From the NCBI GenBank assembly GCA_022829145.1, contig CM040753.1:15018884-15082883 (forward strand): a stretch of DNA of 64,000 nucleotides, given 5' to 3'. A model generated the notes under the pieces. The model saw only the letters and a list, made by a program, of their open reading frames with translations. It was not told where the DNA came from and did not search any database. This document shows, in pieces, positions 22,201 through 35,424 of this stretch (positions are counted from its first letter, which is position 1; each line of letters opens with the position of its first letter). Origin of the DNA: Albula goreensis. Lineage: Eukaryota > Chordata > Actinopteri > Albuliformes > Albulidae. The translations under genes and the position numbers were made by a program.

Positions 22201-24689
22201 ATGAAATAAAAGCGTACGTTTGTGGTTGATTTTTTCCCCCACCTCTGAGTGAGTGTTCTCCTCTGGAACTTAGTTTATGAAATGATGAATATCTTGACCT
22301 TATGCTATATATTATGGTGGCCTGGTGGCCTATTAATCCAACATAACACCTACAACTCATATATCAGGAAATGAACTTGGCCTGGCTTCCCCAGCGATCT
22401 TACCCACACATTGCAATGGTGGAGGAGAATGCCAGATATATTTAATTTTACACTAAAAAAGGAAATGGATTTAACAGTGCATTCTTGTTACAATTAGCAT
22501 GACTTTTAAAGATGGAATAGCAAAGATGTATAATGTTCTAAGGCCATTCCTCCAAAGTTCATCCTGACTCAAAAATAAGGTTCAAAGTATATCCTGAAAT
22601 GGACATTTGTATGGTCTGAGAACATTTTTCTTTACATTGTCTCATTTTGTTTAAGATTTCTGCAAACAACCTTTTAAGGTGAGGTTTTCATGTTGAGAAC
22701 ATATAATTGTTGAATACAAAAACATTGCAAAAGAGAGCATGTTGAGTTTAAACACTAATAATCTAATCCCAAAAACTGAATGAAGGATTTATATTGGGAA
22801 GATGAGGAGGAGCATTCCTGCTTCTTAATTGAAAGTGATTACCAGCAGGTATAGAATTGTTGTGGCATGTTTTGACCTGAGTCTGTAGGGCCGGACAGTT
22901 TGAGGACCACATGGGAGCGGTCACTCAAGGGCTGCAGGTCCAGTCCCCATCAGATTGGCAGTGATCTTTGCCTGTTTGTGAGCAGTGTTGTGAGAAGATT
23001 AGGTAATCACTGCTGTCATGGAGATTGTGTTGCTTGGGTAAACTAGCTATACAATCTCTGAACATAAAATCAAATATCAGGCAATTAGGGTAGGATTACT
23101 GAACAGGTAGGTAGACTGTCCAACTACTGAATCAAAGCCTCTGTAGGCAGTCATTGTAAAATAAGTGGTTTTTCAGCCTAAAGATTTTTATTAGGTAATC
23201 CATTTTTCTCCCCTTGCTGCATTGTTCTTTGAGATACATGCAAATGGTAATTGCAATATACAATAATAATACTGCTACTTCTGCTACTACTATTTCTGAT
23301 AATATTTCTTTGTACAATTTTGTATTATTATTATTACTATTATTATTGAGGTAACTGCCATTTACACTGGCTTACTACTGGTCTGTCTTTTACCTCATCA
23401 GTTGAACCAAAAAAGGTTAATAGCAGACAATACAATTAAAACTTACCTCGACTCATTTCAAAATTAATTAAGTCTAAGGTTCTGTGTCTTAATGACAAGG
23501 CAGCAAATTAAATTGTCACTGTAACCATCTAAAAAGGAGCAATTCATTGTCATTGAGTTAATCTTTAGCATTCATAATCCAATTATAATAATAGGAGGTT
23601 AACTCAGGTTAAATTGTACAAAGAAAATGAAATGACAAGAAATTGACTGGAGAACTCATTAATCTTGTAAATATAGTGCACATACATTTTCCTTCAGTGA
23701 TTTAGCTATATAAATGTCCTGGATAAGACAAGATTTTAAATACAAAGAAATAATAATAAAAAAACCGAACAGATCATGAGGGTAAATGTCTTTGAATGTG
23801 ATTCTTAAACACACAATAAGTATAGCTGTAAATACAACAGTGTTTCCATGTGTTACCCTTGTATTGTATTCTGATCACTTTTTTATGATATATTTTCATG
23901 GTGTATTAATAAATCTGGGTGATATGGTATTTATGTGCTTTAATCATTTTCACCCGTTTGTGCTCACGATTGACAGCCACATTACCACAGCTTTTTATTA
24001 CAGGATGAAGCTGAGTTTTTGGAAGAAATGCACACTTTGACTCAGACACGCTGAACAAATATAATCAAAATTACTACTGCAGGACAGCATCCAGCATATT
24101 ACGGCGCCCAGTCTGTGCTTGATTTTGTCAGCACAACTTTCTGATTGGGAACTGCATTTCAGTGTTGAAAGGGATCCCACTCATCTCTGCCTATTTCCAC
24201 CAAAGTTCTGTTATCACCCACTCCCAGTTATGGCAAGAGAGGCCACTTATGAATATTACATTTCAACATCTATAATATGTATTCTTCTACAGACCAGTGT
24301 GAGAAAAATGTGTCATTTTTTAGCAAGAAGATTGTAACCATTAGATCCCAGATTTCTCCTCAAATTCGAGCTCTGCTTTCAGGGTTACTCTTCAGATCAG
24401 CTCCGCTCTGCACCTTTGTGACATATCAACAGAGGATCTCATCTGCACCTCCTATAGATAGCATGCCTATGACACTCTTAAAGGGTGACTGGCACTGTTA
24501 TACACAGACTGTTATTACTGATAACAATGCTATAGCAACGGCCTCTGTTCTGTCATATTTTTCCCAGTCCCTTCTCTTAAAATCCAGCCCTAAGCAACAT
24601 TTATCAACACTAAATAAGTTTTAATATTATAACAGCTTTTGTTAAGATTGATTGCACTTTCATAATTGATTGACTTAGAAGCAGGGGGA
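19276..24689. other. Gene-free stretch
   Basis: No supported gene. Small items: (TATTG)4 lies just outside the repeat context near 19418-19437; a perfect 14 bp tandem duplication ATCTCAGCTGTTAT at 21497-21524; a weak tRNA-SINE-like trace near 22890-22990; an ATT-type trinucleotide stretch at 23318-23346. The part 23930-24135 (CACGATTGACAGCCACATTA, ATTACGGCGCCCAGTC) looks like a conserved non-coding element. Open frames here (for example 19826-20161 minus and 24277-24624 plus) show no domains. Confidence 0.45.
23930..24135. promoter_or_regulatory. Candidate conserved non-coding element
   Basis: Unique sequence of even composition with a CGATTGACAGCC (TALE/Meis-like TGACAG) block, ATTACGGCGCC and TCTGATTGGGAACTG (CCAAT-type) blocks. 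It has no repeat structure and no splice-bounded coding frame. Assigned by look only. Confidence 0.27.
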
Positions 24690-25110
24690 TCTCTTTGTTT
24701 TACTTCTGCAGTTTTTAGTCTATGTTGGTGACTTAATGTCTTTTTTTTTTTTTGTTGCACCAGCTACTTGTGAGGTCCCTCAAGGCACAATTGTAGGGCT
24801 TATTTTGTTCTCAATTTATATGTTACCCCTGGGCATGTTGTTCATAGACATGGTTTATCCTCTTATTCATATGCAGATGTACATGTCTGTGAAACATAAT
24901 GAAGACAAGAATTACAACTTGCTAAATTGACAATTACTCCTGGATATTCAATAATTTCCTGAGATTATGAGGATAAGACACATGTCCTCATTAAAGGCCA
25001 CAGATAAACGATTGAGAACAAAATAGTGTTGTTCAGCCGAAGCAACACACAAAGAAGCTTAAGGGTGATTTTTGCCTCAGATCTAAATGGTGTGCCTCAT
25101 TTTACCAATA
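24690..25110 (+). mobile_element. LINE fragment, reverse transcriptase of L2-like type
   Basis: The frame beginning near 24736 reads FVAPATCEVPQGTIVGLILF and SIYMLPLG, the conserved RT block usually seen as CGVPQGSxLGPLLFSLYMLPLG in L2-related LINEs. The active-site region follows: TAT-GCA-GAT (YAD) is at about 24871-24879, but a small deletion after it removes the second Asp codon and shifts the frame. Further on, IFNNFLRL and DKTHVLI match the usual NxLxLNxxKTEVLI block, and VIFASDLN matches the LGVxFDxxLxF block near 25070-25090. 5' and 3' ends are missing. The fragment has several stops and is an old 5'-truncated, 3'-truncated copy. Confidence 0.85.
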
Positions 25111-25226
25111 ACTAAAATTGTGATTTTTAACTGAAATATATCCAGCATAACATCATTCTTCATTCTGTCTGATGAAATATCTATTAAGCACTTTGTGAAG
25201 AAATTCACTGTACAAACATTGTTTAT

Positions 25227-25253
25227 AATCATAATAATAATAGCAACAAGAGC

Positions 25254-25288
<35 letters not shown>

Positions 25289-25390
25289 ACAACTATTATC
25301 ATTATTATTATTAGTTGTAGTAGTACTAGTAGTAGTGTTAGTAGTGGTAGTGGTGGTAGTAGTTCCAGTCGTAGTTGTATTAGTATTATA
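25227..25390. repeat. Compound trinucleotide repeat (AAT)n/(ATT)n/(AGT)n
   Basis: A run of AAT/ATA units to about 25286, then ATT units, then AGT/GGT units up to about 25390. The order of related triplets suggests one repeat that drifted by slippage and point change. Ile-rich frames over it are artefacts. Confidence 0.95.
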
Positions 25391-26366
25391 AAATTCTTCA
25401 GGCAAAAAGCACAGCTACTCCCAAATTGTCACTGTCACAAGAAGGATATTGACAATAGAGCACTTAAAGTAGAATTTTTTTGCAGGTATTGATATCTTGA
25501 CATTTTACAGTAAATATTCATTTAAGATTTTGTGGAACCATGATAAAGTGTAAACAAATTAGTTTTTCAATCTGCAGCAGAATGTAGACAGTGAGTCAGG
25601 AGTTCTGACTCCAGGTCATGAGTAAGGCACTGTTGTTGCCATGGAAGTCATGGATACCACCATCTTTTTGCCAACTGCCATGACTATTTGCTGTTGGTGA
25701 TTTTCTGGTTCTTTGAGTGAATGGTGAACTTGCTGTGAAATGGAAAGCTACATCACATGTTAAACGATGCATTACTGTTTAAGCAAATCACTTTAAAAAT
25801 GACAAATCATTTTATTTGAAAGCATTATACTGTAATTTGACTGTGTCTGATTTATTTAAACATGTATAAATATTGTCTGTACAACTAAAACATATCTGGC
25901 ACAATCACATCTCATTAAACATGAACAAAGTCAAAAGTGAACTATTTCTGCTAAGGAAAAAAGTTTGTTAGTGGCAGATTGCTATTTTGCTAAGAGATAA
26001 TATCAATCAAAAAGAAACCTGTAAAATGCATACAATCAATTCAATTTCAAGATAATGCTCCATTTTTTAGGACCTATTTTTACATTTGTCATTTTATACA
26101 GTTTATACATTATACTGAATATATAGGCAGCTGAAGGCATAGAATACTGGTTTGACGTCATAATTTGACATATTGCAATGTACATTTAGTTGACCTTTCA
26201 GTTAAGTTTTCTGTGACTGCTGGAAAATGCTGTGATGTAAATAGAGCCCTAGTCACTGCTGTACTCAGCTGGAATAACAGCTGTATGAACTTTGAGTTAG
26301 TGGCACAAAATTTGTCATTTTTAAACCTGACCTTTTTCCTTTTGTACGTTTCTCTGTCTCTGTCTC

Positions 26367-26408
<42 letters not shown>

Positions 26409-27651
26409 AGGGGTTTTTGGTTCAGTCACCGAGGGGAGCCCCCAGCAGTGCTGGGCTTTGTGATTTGTGATTAGCGAGTGGTTCAAAGTGGATTTAATCT
26501 GCCTTCAGGCCCGTCATTTCGTAATTACCCAGGTCTCTGGGGAGCTCCCACCGAAGTAAGGAGCGTGAAGCCTGGATTTTACCAGGTCAATCCAGGCTGT
26601 TTCAGCACATCTTGTATCCTTTCCCACTGCCCTTCCTTTAAACTGTATTCCCTGAGAATATGTGACATGGGGAGTACTTCTACATAATGAGTAAGCACCT
26701 GTTTTTCAGCCTAGTTTTAATCCCAGATTCTGATGCACACCAGCCTCTCCCCTCCACCCACTGACTCCTGAGTGTTGTAACCCACCCTGTACCTCCGGTT
26801 ACAGATGTCCTGGGCCAGTTTCCAGGCCTACACCTCTCTGCTATATGCCTGGTAAAAGCAATTCACATCAGAGTGATGCATTTGTACACATTCGGGATGT
26901 CAGCAATAATTTCTAACCACCTTAGGCAAGTCTTGGGTGAGGGCAAGAGCTCTTTGGGTAAAATTGACTATTCAAACTGAAAACCACTTCTGGGAATCAC
27001 ATTCTGAGACTCTGACTAACGTCAAAGCTGCCATGTCTGGCATGATGATTCTACTGGAGTAAGTGCTGTTCTCAGACCATAAGACAGAACTTTTCTCTGG
27101 ATCTCTTTCAATCTTACTGTCTGGATTTGGGGACTACAGATGTCCACCTCGAAACTCCCACATAAATGGAATCTGTGTTTGCCTGTATATCTTTTGCAAG
27201 GCAAATGTTTGCAGTGGAAATGATTTATCTAAAACCAAGAACATTCATAAAAAACAAAGTTTTTTTTTTTTTGTTACAGCACAATAAATCTTTGAGCTGC
27301 TCAAAATAATAAACAGATGTTTGAGGGGATCTCCAAATTGTACTATTTGACTTTAAAAGGTTTTGAAGATTTTGGTTAATCTGACTGAAGGCATCCGCAA
27401 TCATCCATTTACTCCAAAGTTTGATGTTGGTTTAGTCTTGTTTGTGTGTACATTCAGCAAAAATGTGAATTTAATATGTAGGGGATAGGGTTTTGAATGT
27501 TGTAAGTAATCTTCTTACAATGGGAGGGAGAAATGACAAGACAAAAAATTGCCAAAAACAGGTGTAACTTATAAATGTTAGGGTTATTTAGTGTACTCAA
27601 AACTAGTTAAATTATTCAGAGGATTCTTTCTCCTGATTATTTGTCCTTTCT
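25391..27651. other. Gene-free stretch
   Basis: No supported gene. Contains the (CT)n tract at 26350-26403. The following ~280 bp (26410-26690; GTCATTTCGTAATTACCCAGG) are GC-richer and may be regulatory. A T12 run lies at about 27261-27272. Confidence 0.45.
26350..26403. repeat. (TC)n microsatellite
   Basis: TCTCTGTCTCTG units grading into pure TC for about 30 bp. Confidence 0.95.
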
Positions 27652-28532
<881 letters not shown>

Positions 28533-28843
28533 TACTGCCCTCCACAATGTTTGGGGCAGGGACACATTTTTTTTTCTTGATTTGGCTCTGAAATATTAAT
28601 GTTATGTAAATCAAAATAGTCATCTTCAGTTATTTGTCACATGTCCTTTTTATATAGAGACTGCTTGAAGTGTGTGACCCACAGGCATGAGGTAGGTGCT
28701 GAGTATCTTCTCTAATGATGCTCTGCCAGACCTTTACTGCACTTTAACCACAATTTGTTTCATGACAGATATACAATTTTGGGGTACAGAGCCAAAACAT
28801 GGGACAAATGTGTCCCTGTCCCTGACATTATTGAGGGACTGTA
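28533..28843 (-). mobile_element. Tc1-like transposon, internally deleted (MITE-sized)
   Basis: About 57 bp imperfect terminal inverted repeats: the left end starts TACTGCCCTCCACAATGTTT, and the right end, read from the other strand, starts TACAGTCCCTCAATAATGTC. Both have GGGACA-type and TTGGCTCTG blocks. TA lies at both outer edges (28533-28534 and 28842-28843), the usual Tc1/mariner target. Inside, on the minus strand, is the last part of a Tc1-type transposase: VWQSIIREDTQHL, as in the family's AWQSITREDTQQLV block, then a diverged tail ending TCDK and a stop. Everything before it, including the DDE catalytic core, is gone. Confidence 0.85.
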
Positions 28844-31139
28844 TATGCAGTAAAACCATAAATGCATTATAATGGGTCATAGAATGTTATCACTGCGCAC
28901 ATTATCACGGTTATTTAATCTGTGAGAGTCAGTCCTTGGTAATAATAGCTGCTGTATCATGTACATTATGACATTATATAGGCTTTATGGGTATTGATAA
29001 AGTTACATGTGTCAGTTTACAAGTTATTGGTCCATCTGCTTGTGAAGAAATGGGAATCAAACTTCTGAGAAATTTGTGTGATCCTTCCATGTCATGATTA
29101 TGAAATGGTGCCTTTTATTTCATTTCAGCTCTTATTAATCAAAGACATATCGCCAACATATGCATCTTGTAATGATCCAGAGGACTCCAAGCTGCTGTCA
29201 GCGCATATCTCTTTCACCAAACCCCCATATTAGAACACATATCCATAAATATGATCAAAGCACACATGCAGTCCCTTGGGATTTTAATTTAAGGGCAAGG
29301 TCAATGTTGAGTCTTTGTTAACTATGTCTATTTTAACTGAAGTTGTGACTCAAAGCAGCATTGTTAATATGTCTGGACTAAAATGACACAATTTTTTGCT
29401 AAACATGAGGCACTTGGGTAAGTCCATTAGTGCTGGGCTGCTCTGCCTCTCCTGTTCACTGCCAGCTCTGGCACCCAGATTTTTACATATTACTCATGGG
29501 CCCTACTGTCACACAGAGCCTTACAGACTTTTCTCTACACCTGATTGCACGATTAGAGGCTGGTGCACTTTGACTTTACCCCCCATGCCAGCAAAAAGAC
29601 GAAACCATCAATACACATTTTAAAGAGCTCCATCACATCTGTCAGCAGACACTGTGGAAGTCTCCTGTTTATTTACAGTGCCCCTGCATCTGAGTTTTAA
29701 ATGAGATCTTTCATATTCAGAGGCAAATCTCATGTCAGCAAACTGTACGATCACCTCTTCTTATGTAATGGAAATGACTTTGGGGGAGACCACAGGGGAG
29801 TACTGGTGATCCCTACATGATCAATGTTGTGTCAGACCGCAGATAAGCAATCAGCCATGACTGCAGTGTTCGGCGACTGAGCAGCAGTTTTGCTGGGTGA
29901 CCTCATGTGCTCAACACATGGGCTGCGCTTGCATTACAGGAAAGTGGGGTGGGGGGGGTGGAACTGACTTACCTGCATTATTTAGTTTTCCACATGCATA
30001 CATTTTCAATTGTACATTTTGTATTGTAGAGTATTTCATGCAATGCAACTTATAAAGCTTTTCTGTACATGCTTGTGAACCTTACAAGTAATCTTTTGAA
30101 AATTCAAATGCCCAATCACCTGTTGTTATCCCTTAACATTCATGCTTTCATCAGCTGCTCTGTTCCATTGATTGCACTTGACAGTCACAAATTTTGTTAT
30201 GTACCTAAGGAAAAATTCAGTGTCCCATGTATTCTTCAGGGGTGCTGTCAAAGGTGGCTCAGACTTCACAGCACTCCGTCCTCACGCTGGATGGATGTTT
30301 GTTTAAAAATTCAAAGACAGATGGCTGGATTCATGGCAGGAGCTGTTTCTTCCTGCATCCCTCCTCAGCAGATGTTAGGAGCTGTCTTTTCTTGATAGGT
30401 TCCCTTGGACAAAAAAGAGGGGATAAAGACAGAAAAAACAAGTCTACTTTTCATTTCATTTTGTGTCGGATAAATTAATATTCATAACCATAAGTGGTTC
30501 CTGGTTGTCCTCAGCAGAGACTTGATCATTATTTAAGGCTAATGAGTGAGGACAGAATAAAATAATAATTGAAACTTGCAGAAATGCAGTCAGGACATCC
30601 ATCACAAATTGCAAAAAGTACATGCAAACAATGTACATGCAGTTTAGATTGTCTTAGTTTGGGTATATCACCCTTTTGCTTTCATGACAGGGTGCACTAG
30701 AGCTGACATGTATGGTTTTCACATGGTCTTTAAGTGCCCAAAACCTTCTTGGCATTTAAGTGCTTCTATAAATGTTCAATGGAGTCTGACCTTTTCTACA
30801 AAGGCATTGACATGGTCAATGTCACAAATTTGCTTCAATTTAACCTAGACATGGCACAGAATCTTAACTATGTCTTCTATATTCTACATGTCATCTCTTT
30901 TCTTTAAAATCCTACAACTTTCTGATTTTTCCAGGTTCACATGGAAAAAGTTTGAAAAAAAAATGTTCAATGTTGATTCTGTATTGTGCTACAGTAACAT
31001 GTCATTACATCGTACAAACCTCCGTATCTCATATTCCATTTCTTCGTCATGACATTATTTTTCTGAAGTCTCAGTTGCAGATCTGAGTTTGTCTAAGACA
31101 GATATGTTAAAACTACAGCAATTTTGGTACACTCATAGT
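28844..31139. other. Gene-free stretch
   Basis: No supported gene. A G-rich run lies at about 29945-29962. 30470-30560 (GATAAATTAATATTCATAACC) is plain unique sequence. Frames at 29396-29623 and 30069-30478 show no domain and no splice context. Confidence 0.5.
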
Positions 31140-31395
31140 TTTATATGTGTAAATAAGAGAAAACTTAAGGTAGCTAGCCCCTGAAACAAGCAGGAGCTGA
31201 AGATGGGAGCTGCATATGCCTGGCAGAGCATCACCAGAGAGGATATGCAGCACCTGGTGATATCTGTGAATGTCAAACTTCAAGCAGTCATTGCATGCAA
31301 AGGATGTATGACAAAGTATTAAATATGACTACATAACATTACATAAAATGAATATCTCCTAAATATGATGGTACCCACAGATATATGGGTCTAAG
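31140..31395 (+). mobile_element. Tc1-like transposase C-terminal fragment and 3' end
   Basis: Codons from about 31160 read KLKVASP, a stop, NKQELKM, then AYAWQSITREDMQHLV and LQAVIACKGCMTKY followed by TAA at 31320-31322. This is the C-terminus of fish Tc1-type transposases (KLKGTSPQNKHKLKM, WQSITREDTQQLV, LQAVIACKG in the copies I remember). Only one stop interrupts about 54 codons, so the piece is less decayed than the copy at 28533-28843. Past the stop, TAAATATGATGGTACCC (about 31359-31375) looks like the eroded terminal repeat (AAACATTATGGTGCCC in relatives). The 5' part with the paired-like DNA-binding domain and most of the DDE core is missing. Confidence 0.85.
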
Positions 31396-32089
31396 TTATG
31401 AGGCAGAGCAGCTGGGGGACATGCAGCCACAGGCTTCCATAGTGAGTCATAGCAGAGTCAGTGTAGTGGTTTAGAGGCAGTTAGTGTGATAAGAGTCCCC
31501 CTGCACCTACAGTGATGGTACCAGTGTGTGTCTGATGGAGGTTTACAAAGCAACAGGAGAAAGACTAACATAATTTTTCATGATGCCAAAACTGTCTCCA
31601 TTTTATCATTTCTGCTTTTCTCAAAACAAGATTTTTGATTTTCATTTTCAAAGGATTAAATGTTTAATGGAACCTGGCTGTTTTGTATGTCAGTGTTATC
31701 CGTGTGGTGTCTAGGGCTTTAAATTGCGTGATGCTGAATTTAACATGCTCTGCTGGTGCAATGTGCTGCATGGGTATGCTTCTCAGAGCAAAAACCCACG
31801 GGTGGGAGGTGGGAAAAAAAAATAAATAAAAGATTCAGTAGTAGGTCAGAGTTCACAGGAGTGATGAATGAGCAAATAAATATCCCGTCTTGGATCAGGT
31901 CCTGAGAGCCAGGCATTCCGTTCCACATTCCGCAGGTCCGGCACATTCCGGCCTGATGCACTGCTGATGGGCCGCACACACTGAGCGTGCTCAGTCAGTG
32001 TCAGTGGACACTCTGGGCCCTTCAATAAAATATGCTGCAATAACAGCCCCTGCAGCCGTCCCACCCCGAGCGCCACTTCAGATAAAACT

Positions 32090-32090
<1 letters not shown>
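31396..32090. other. Gene-free stretch
   Basis: No supported gene. Unique sequence; the last 200 bp (31880-32090) are GC-richer, with several CATTCCG repeats near 31913-31950. Nothing diagnostic. Confidence 0.45.

Positions 32091-32151
<61 letters not shown>
32091..32151. repeat. (GT)n microsatellite
   Basis: About 60 bp of pure GT, followed by looser GTATGTGT-type sequence to about 32245. Confidence 0.98.
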
Positions 32152-32153
<2 letters not shown>

Positions 32154-32899
32154 TTTGCGCATATGTCTGTATGTTATTCTTTGGATGAATGAGTGTATGT
32201 GTGGAATTGTGTGTGTATGTGTTCAAGTGAAATATGTGTATGTGTTCATAACAAGACACATATACATTGAATGAACATGAATACATATATATCAGTGTTC
32301 ATTCCACATATATGAAAAAACAACATGTATTTCCTGTTTGGCATACCATAATATGGAACCTTTTTTTCTGGCCTGAGCTTATTTGCTATGGTTGCTCCAC
32401 AAAATGCTACGCAACCAAAGACAGGTTTCTTATCCTCTGATTGTTGGTACACACCAAGTTGAGTGCCTTCTCTCTCCTCCCTTCGCCTGCTCTGTCTCTT
32501 CTGTCTGTCTTTCTCTCTACCTCTGTTTCTGTCGCTTTCCTCCTTACACATTGTTAAGTCCAGGCCTACACAATTTGCTGAGATCCTATGATTAAAGCAT
32601 TCTGTGAAGAGGCTAACTAGTGATCTGACTACATATCCAAATCAATTCAGTCTCTACATCACACTGGAACCGGGTGGTTGGGTGGATTGGGAGTGTCTGC
32701 TTGTAATATAGTTGTTTGTTGTGGGGAATTGGAGTGTCCTGTTTTAGGTTTTTAGTGTGTGCAACACAGCTTTAGGGTGTGAAAAGACTAAGAGAACTTG
32801 ATTGGCTGAGGTAGTGTGTTCTTTCTGATTTCAACTCATGTCAGTAAAATTGCTTGTGTAAAAATGTGTGGTAAAAGCTCTGATAAATGTGGCTGTCAG

Positions 32900-33260
32900 T
32901 GGAGTAGCACTGCTCCCTTCCCAGAGCACCACAGCACCGTCCCCAGCCTCCTCTGCAGAGTGCCACTCTGGTCCTTCCTGTTTACGCGCCGGCGATAGAA
33001 GAGCAGCGGAGCCGGCGAGGTTATTAAACGCGTCTCCGTTCCCAGCCTCAGTGCCGGCCACGTGCCAGAGCCGCGGCCAGGGATAAGAGGACCCGCAATG
33101 ACTTAATTACCGTCCAGGAAGAGCAGCGACTGCTGCCAGCTCATCCTTAATCCCTCTGTGAAATTAGCCTTCGTTTACAAGCAGTCAGTAGACATGGCGA
33201 CACGGCGGTAAGCAATTACCGCCGTTACCTCCGATCTTATCCTTACCCAACAACATGTTG
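32900..33260. promoter_or_regulatory. GC/CpG-rich candidate regulatory element with a perfect hairpin
   Basis: This is the most CpG-rich stretch of the window (TTTACGCGCCGGCGATAG, AGCCGGCGAGG, GCCGCGGCCAGGG). The 3' half holds TGACTTAATTACCG, AAATTAGCCTTCGTTTACAAG and a perfect palindromic hairpin: arm ACGGCGGTAA at 33202-33211, loop GCAA, arm TTACCGCCGT at 33216-33225. No frame with splice sites fits. The combination looks like a conserved vertebrate enhancer or a small CpG island of an unannotated promoter; I cannot test conservation here. Confidence 0.4.
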
Positions 33261-35419
33261 CTTTTAAATGGCTTTGCCAGCCATTCACTGATGCTGTCGT
33301 CTGGCCCAGTTTAGCCTGTGGCAGAGTGAGCTAGAGAGGGCCAGGAGATCATTTCAGGACTCATTTCATCACAAAGAGGTGAGGAGGGAGGAGATCACCC
33401 CCGCCTAAAATAAAAACACAATGGGAAGCCGAGACAGGAAAACACATGCCATCCTGGATGGAACTGGATACTCATGGCCCAAACTCATTGGCATGAGTGT
33501 GGGAATACAGGGTATTAACTTGAGCATTTGCAGACGTGTTTGTTTCAAAACTATACAGTGTCATATAAAAAGAATGTGACAGCTATATTCCAAACTTCTC
33601 TAAATCTAAATCTTTTTTTGAATGAATGAAGGAATAAAACACTGATTGTTCAATATAATATTATTCTTTTTAATCATTTCACCACAAATCTGGAATGTTA
33701 AAACAGAGTCAACTGTGTATTTAATCTAAAGGCTTTGCTTAAGGTCCTAATACTGTTTTACCTAAAGCAGTGCCCCCCCGCCCCCACTCACACCACCCCA
33801 GGCCTAAACATTGCAGAGGAGACTAGCATCTTGCTATCTACACCAGCCTGTTTGTCTCATTTGAAAAAAAAAAAAACAAACAAGCAAAAAAGAATTATGT
33901 AAACTTAATACAAATATTTCTCCCCAAGGCACCCCCCAACCTTGATCCCTGCAGAGAAAAAGTAATTCTGTAACACAAAATTAAAATCAATAAGGGAAGA
34001 AAAAGAAAACTCATGTTTCAAAAGAAAAAAATCATGGAAAATGGGTTCAAATAAAAAATGGGATGCGTTGAATAATTCCCTCTGTGCAGATGAAAATGGG
34101 TGTCCTTAACACAGAGCTTTCCTTGTTGAATTAGACCCCCACACGTTTCCTTCACATGGCTTTCAAAGGACACACTTGAGAGACATTTCACACAGGTAAT
34201 TTCAGCTACACTTCACCTAACTCTGTGTATTCCAGTCAGTCAGTTACAGTATGTTATTCTTCATGACCATTATAAATGTACAATTCAAAACCAAGGGAAT
34301 CTGTTGTACTGTATTAGAATTATCTATTCACCAAACTTTTCAAAATTCTGTACAGTAAGTTGATTGTATCATGTGATTTGTAAGAAGCTGCACACTTTCA
34401 AGGTTATTTCTTGATGCAGAAATTGGGCCGTTGGCACAAAGAGAGGGTTCCACATTGATAAAGAGATACTAACGGATTGAAAGTCATCATAATTATTGAA
34501 AAGGAGGAAGAGCAGAAGCCATCGTGTAGAGCGCAGCAGATTACAGAGATAAGGCTGCAGAAGGACCGGGGGACGTTATCCACTTTTCATCAATCCGGAG
34601 CTCCAGATAGGTGCAGGACATGTAAAGTAATCACTTACTGAAAGTCTAGTAGAAAATGTGCAAAGTTGACAGTTTCAAATAAATAAGACACGAGCAATTG
34701 AAGTTGGTGGAGCATTTTATTCTGAGTGGCTAGTAACCATAAACCCTGTACCCTAGGAGAAAAGACACACACACAAAGAAATTAGAGACCAATAGTTCCC
34801 AGCCAGAAATCTAAAGACACAGTGATTCTCAAATTCTTCCTGGTGGATTTAGTAAAGTACATGAGAATTAATCTGTATCAATGTGATTTACCCAAGCAGC
34901 ATTTACACTGCTGCCCAAGAGGTTGTGGGAGGCAGAATGTAGATTATGGTGGAGGGAGTGAGAGAGGGAGAGCGATAGAGTGAAAGAGCGTATTTCTGTC
35001 TTGGACAGCACAGTGGTACTTAGAAAGCAGTAAAGCCTGCTCTCCCTGGAGTACTGCACTGTGCCTATTTTCCTCCAGCTCGCGCTGCCAATTTGGGCCA
35101 TGCCTGCGGGATATGTTTAGCTTTTTTGTCCCCCTCCTGATCTGAGAGTGAAATCACCTGGGATGTAATTAATTAACTAGAAGCAGCACGTGTGGTGGGC
35201 GTAGACACATGTGTTTTGGGGTGAGCTGTGGTCGACGTGTTCCGGGTGATCGGGATTAACGACAGGGGCCAATTTGAATTAGAAATCTGAGTGGTTAATT
35301 GCTTGGGGGGGTGTTCACACAGACCCCAAACTCCCCTGGCCTCTGTTACCAAAGAATTTTTATGTTGTATATACAAGCAGCTACAACAGAAAGGATACAC
35401 AGTGTAGTGTGTAAATGTA
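33261..35419. other. Gene-free stretch with conserved-looking segments
   Basis: No supported gene. Holds C-rich (33770-33800) and A-rich (33860-33890) runs. 34480-34620 (CATCGTGTAGAGCGCAGCAG, GACGTTATCCACTTTTC) and 35040-35330 are candidate regulatory elements. Short CT/GA sequence near 34945-34990. Confidence 0.4.
35040..35330. promoter_or_regulatory. Candidate conserved non-coding element
   Basis: Contains AGTGAAATCACCTGGGATG, then TAATTAATTAACTAG (35166-35180, overlapping homeodomain cores), GGTCGACGTGTTCCGGG and CGGGATTAACGACAGG. CpG content is above the local level and there is no repeat. Assigned by look only; alignment to other fish genomes would decide. Confidence 0.33.
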
Positions 35420-35424
35420 AGGGA

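Noticed and set aside
22890-22990. tRNA-SINE-like trace (GGGCTGCAGGTCCAGTCCCC)
   Set aside because: Only the box B-like part is suggestive; there is no body, core or tail, so it was not called.
30640-30860. Possible transposon remnant (CACCCTTTTGCTTTCATGAC block)
   Set aside because: No inverted ends and no readable transposase; nothing ties it to a family.
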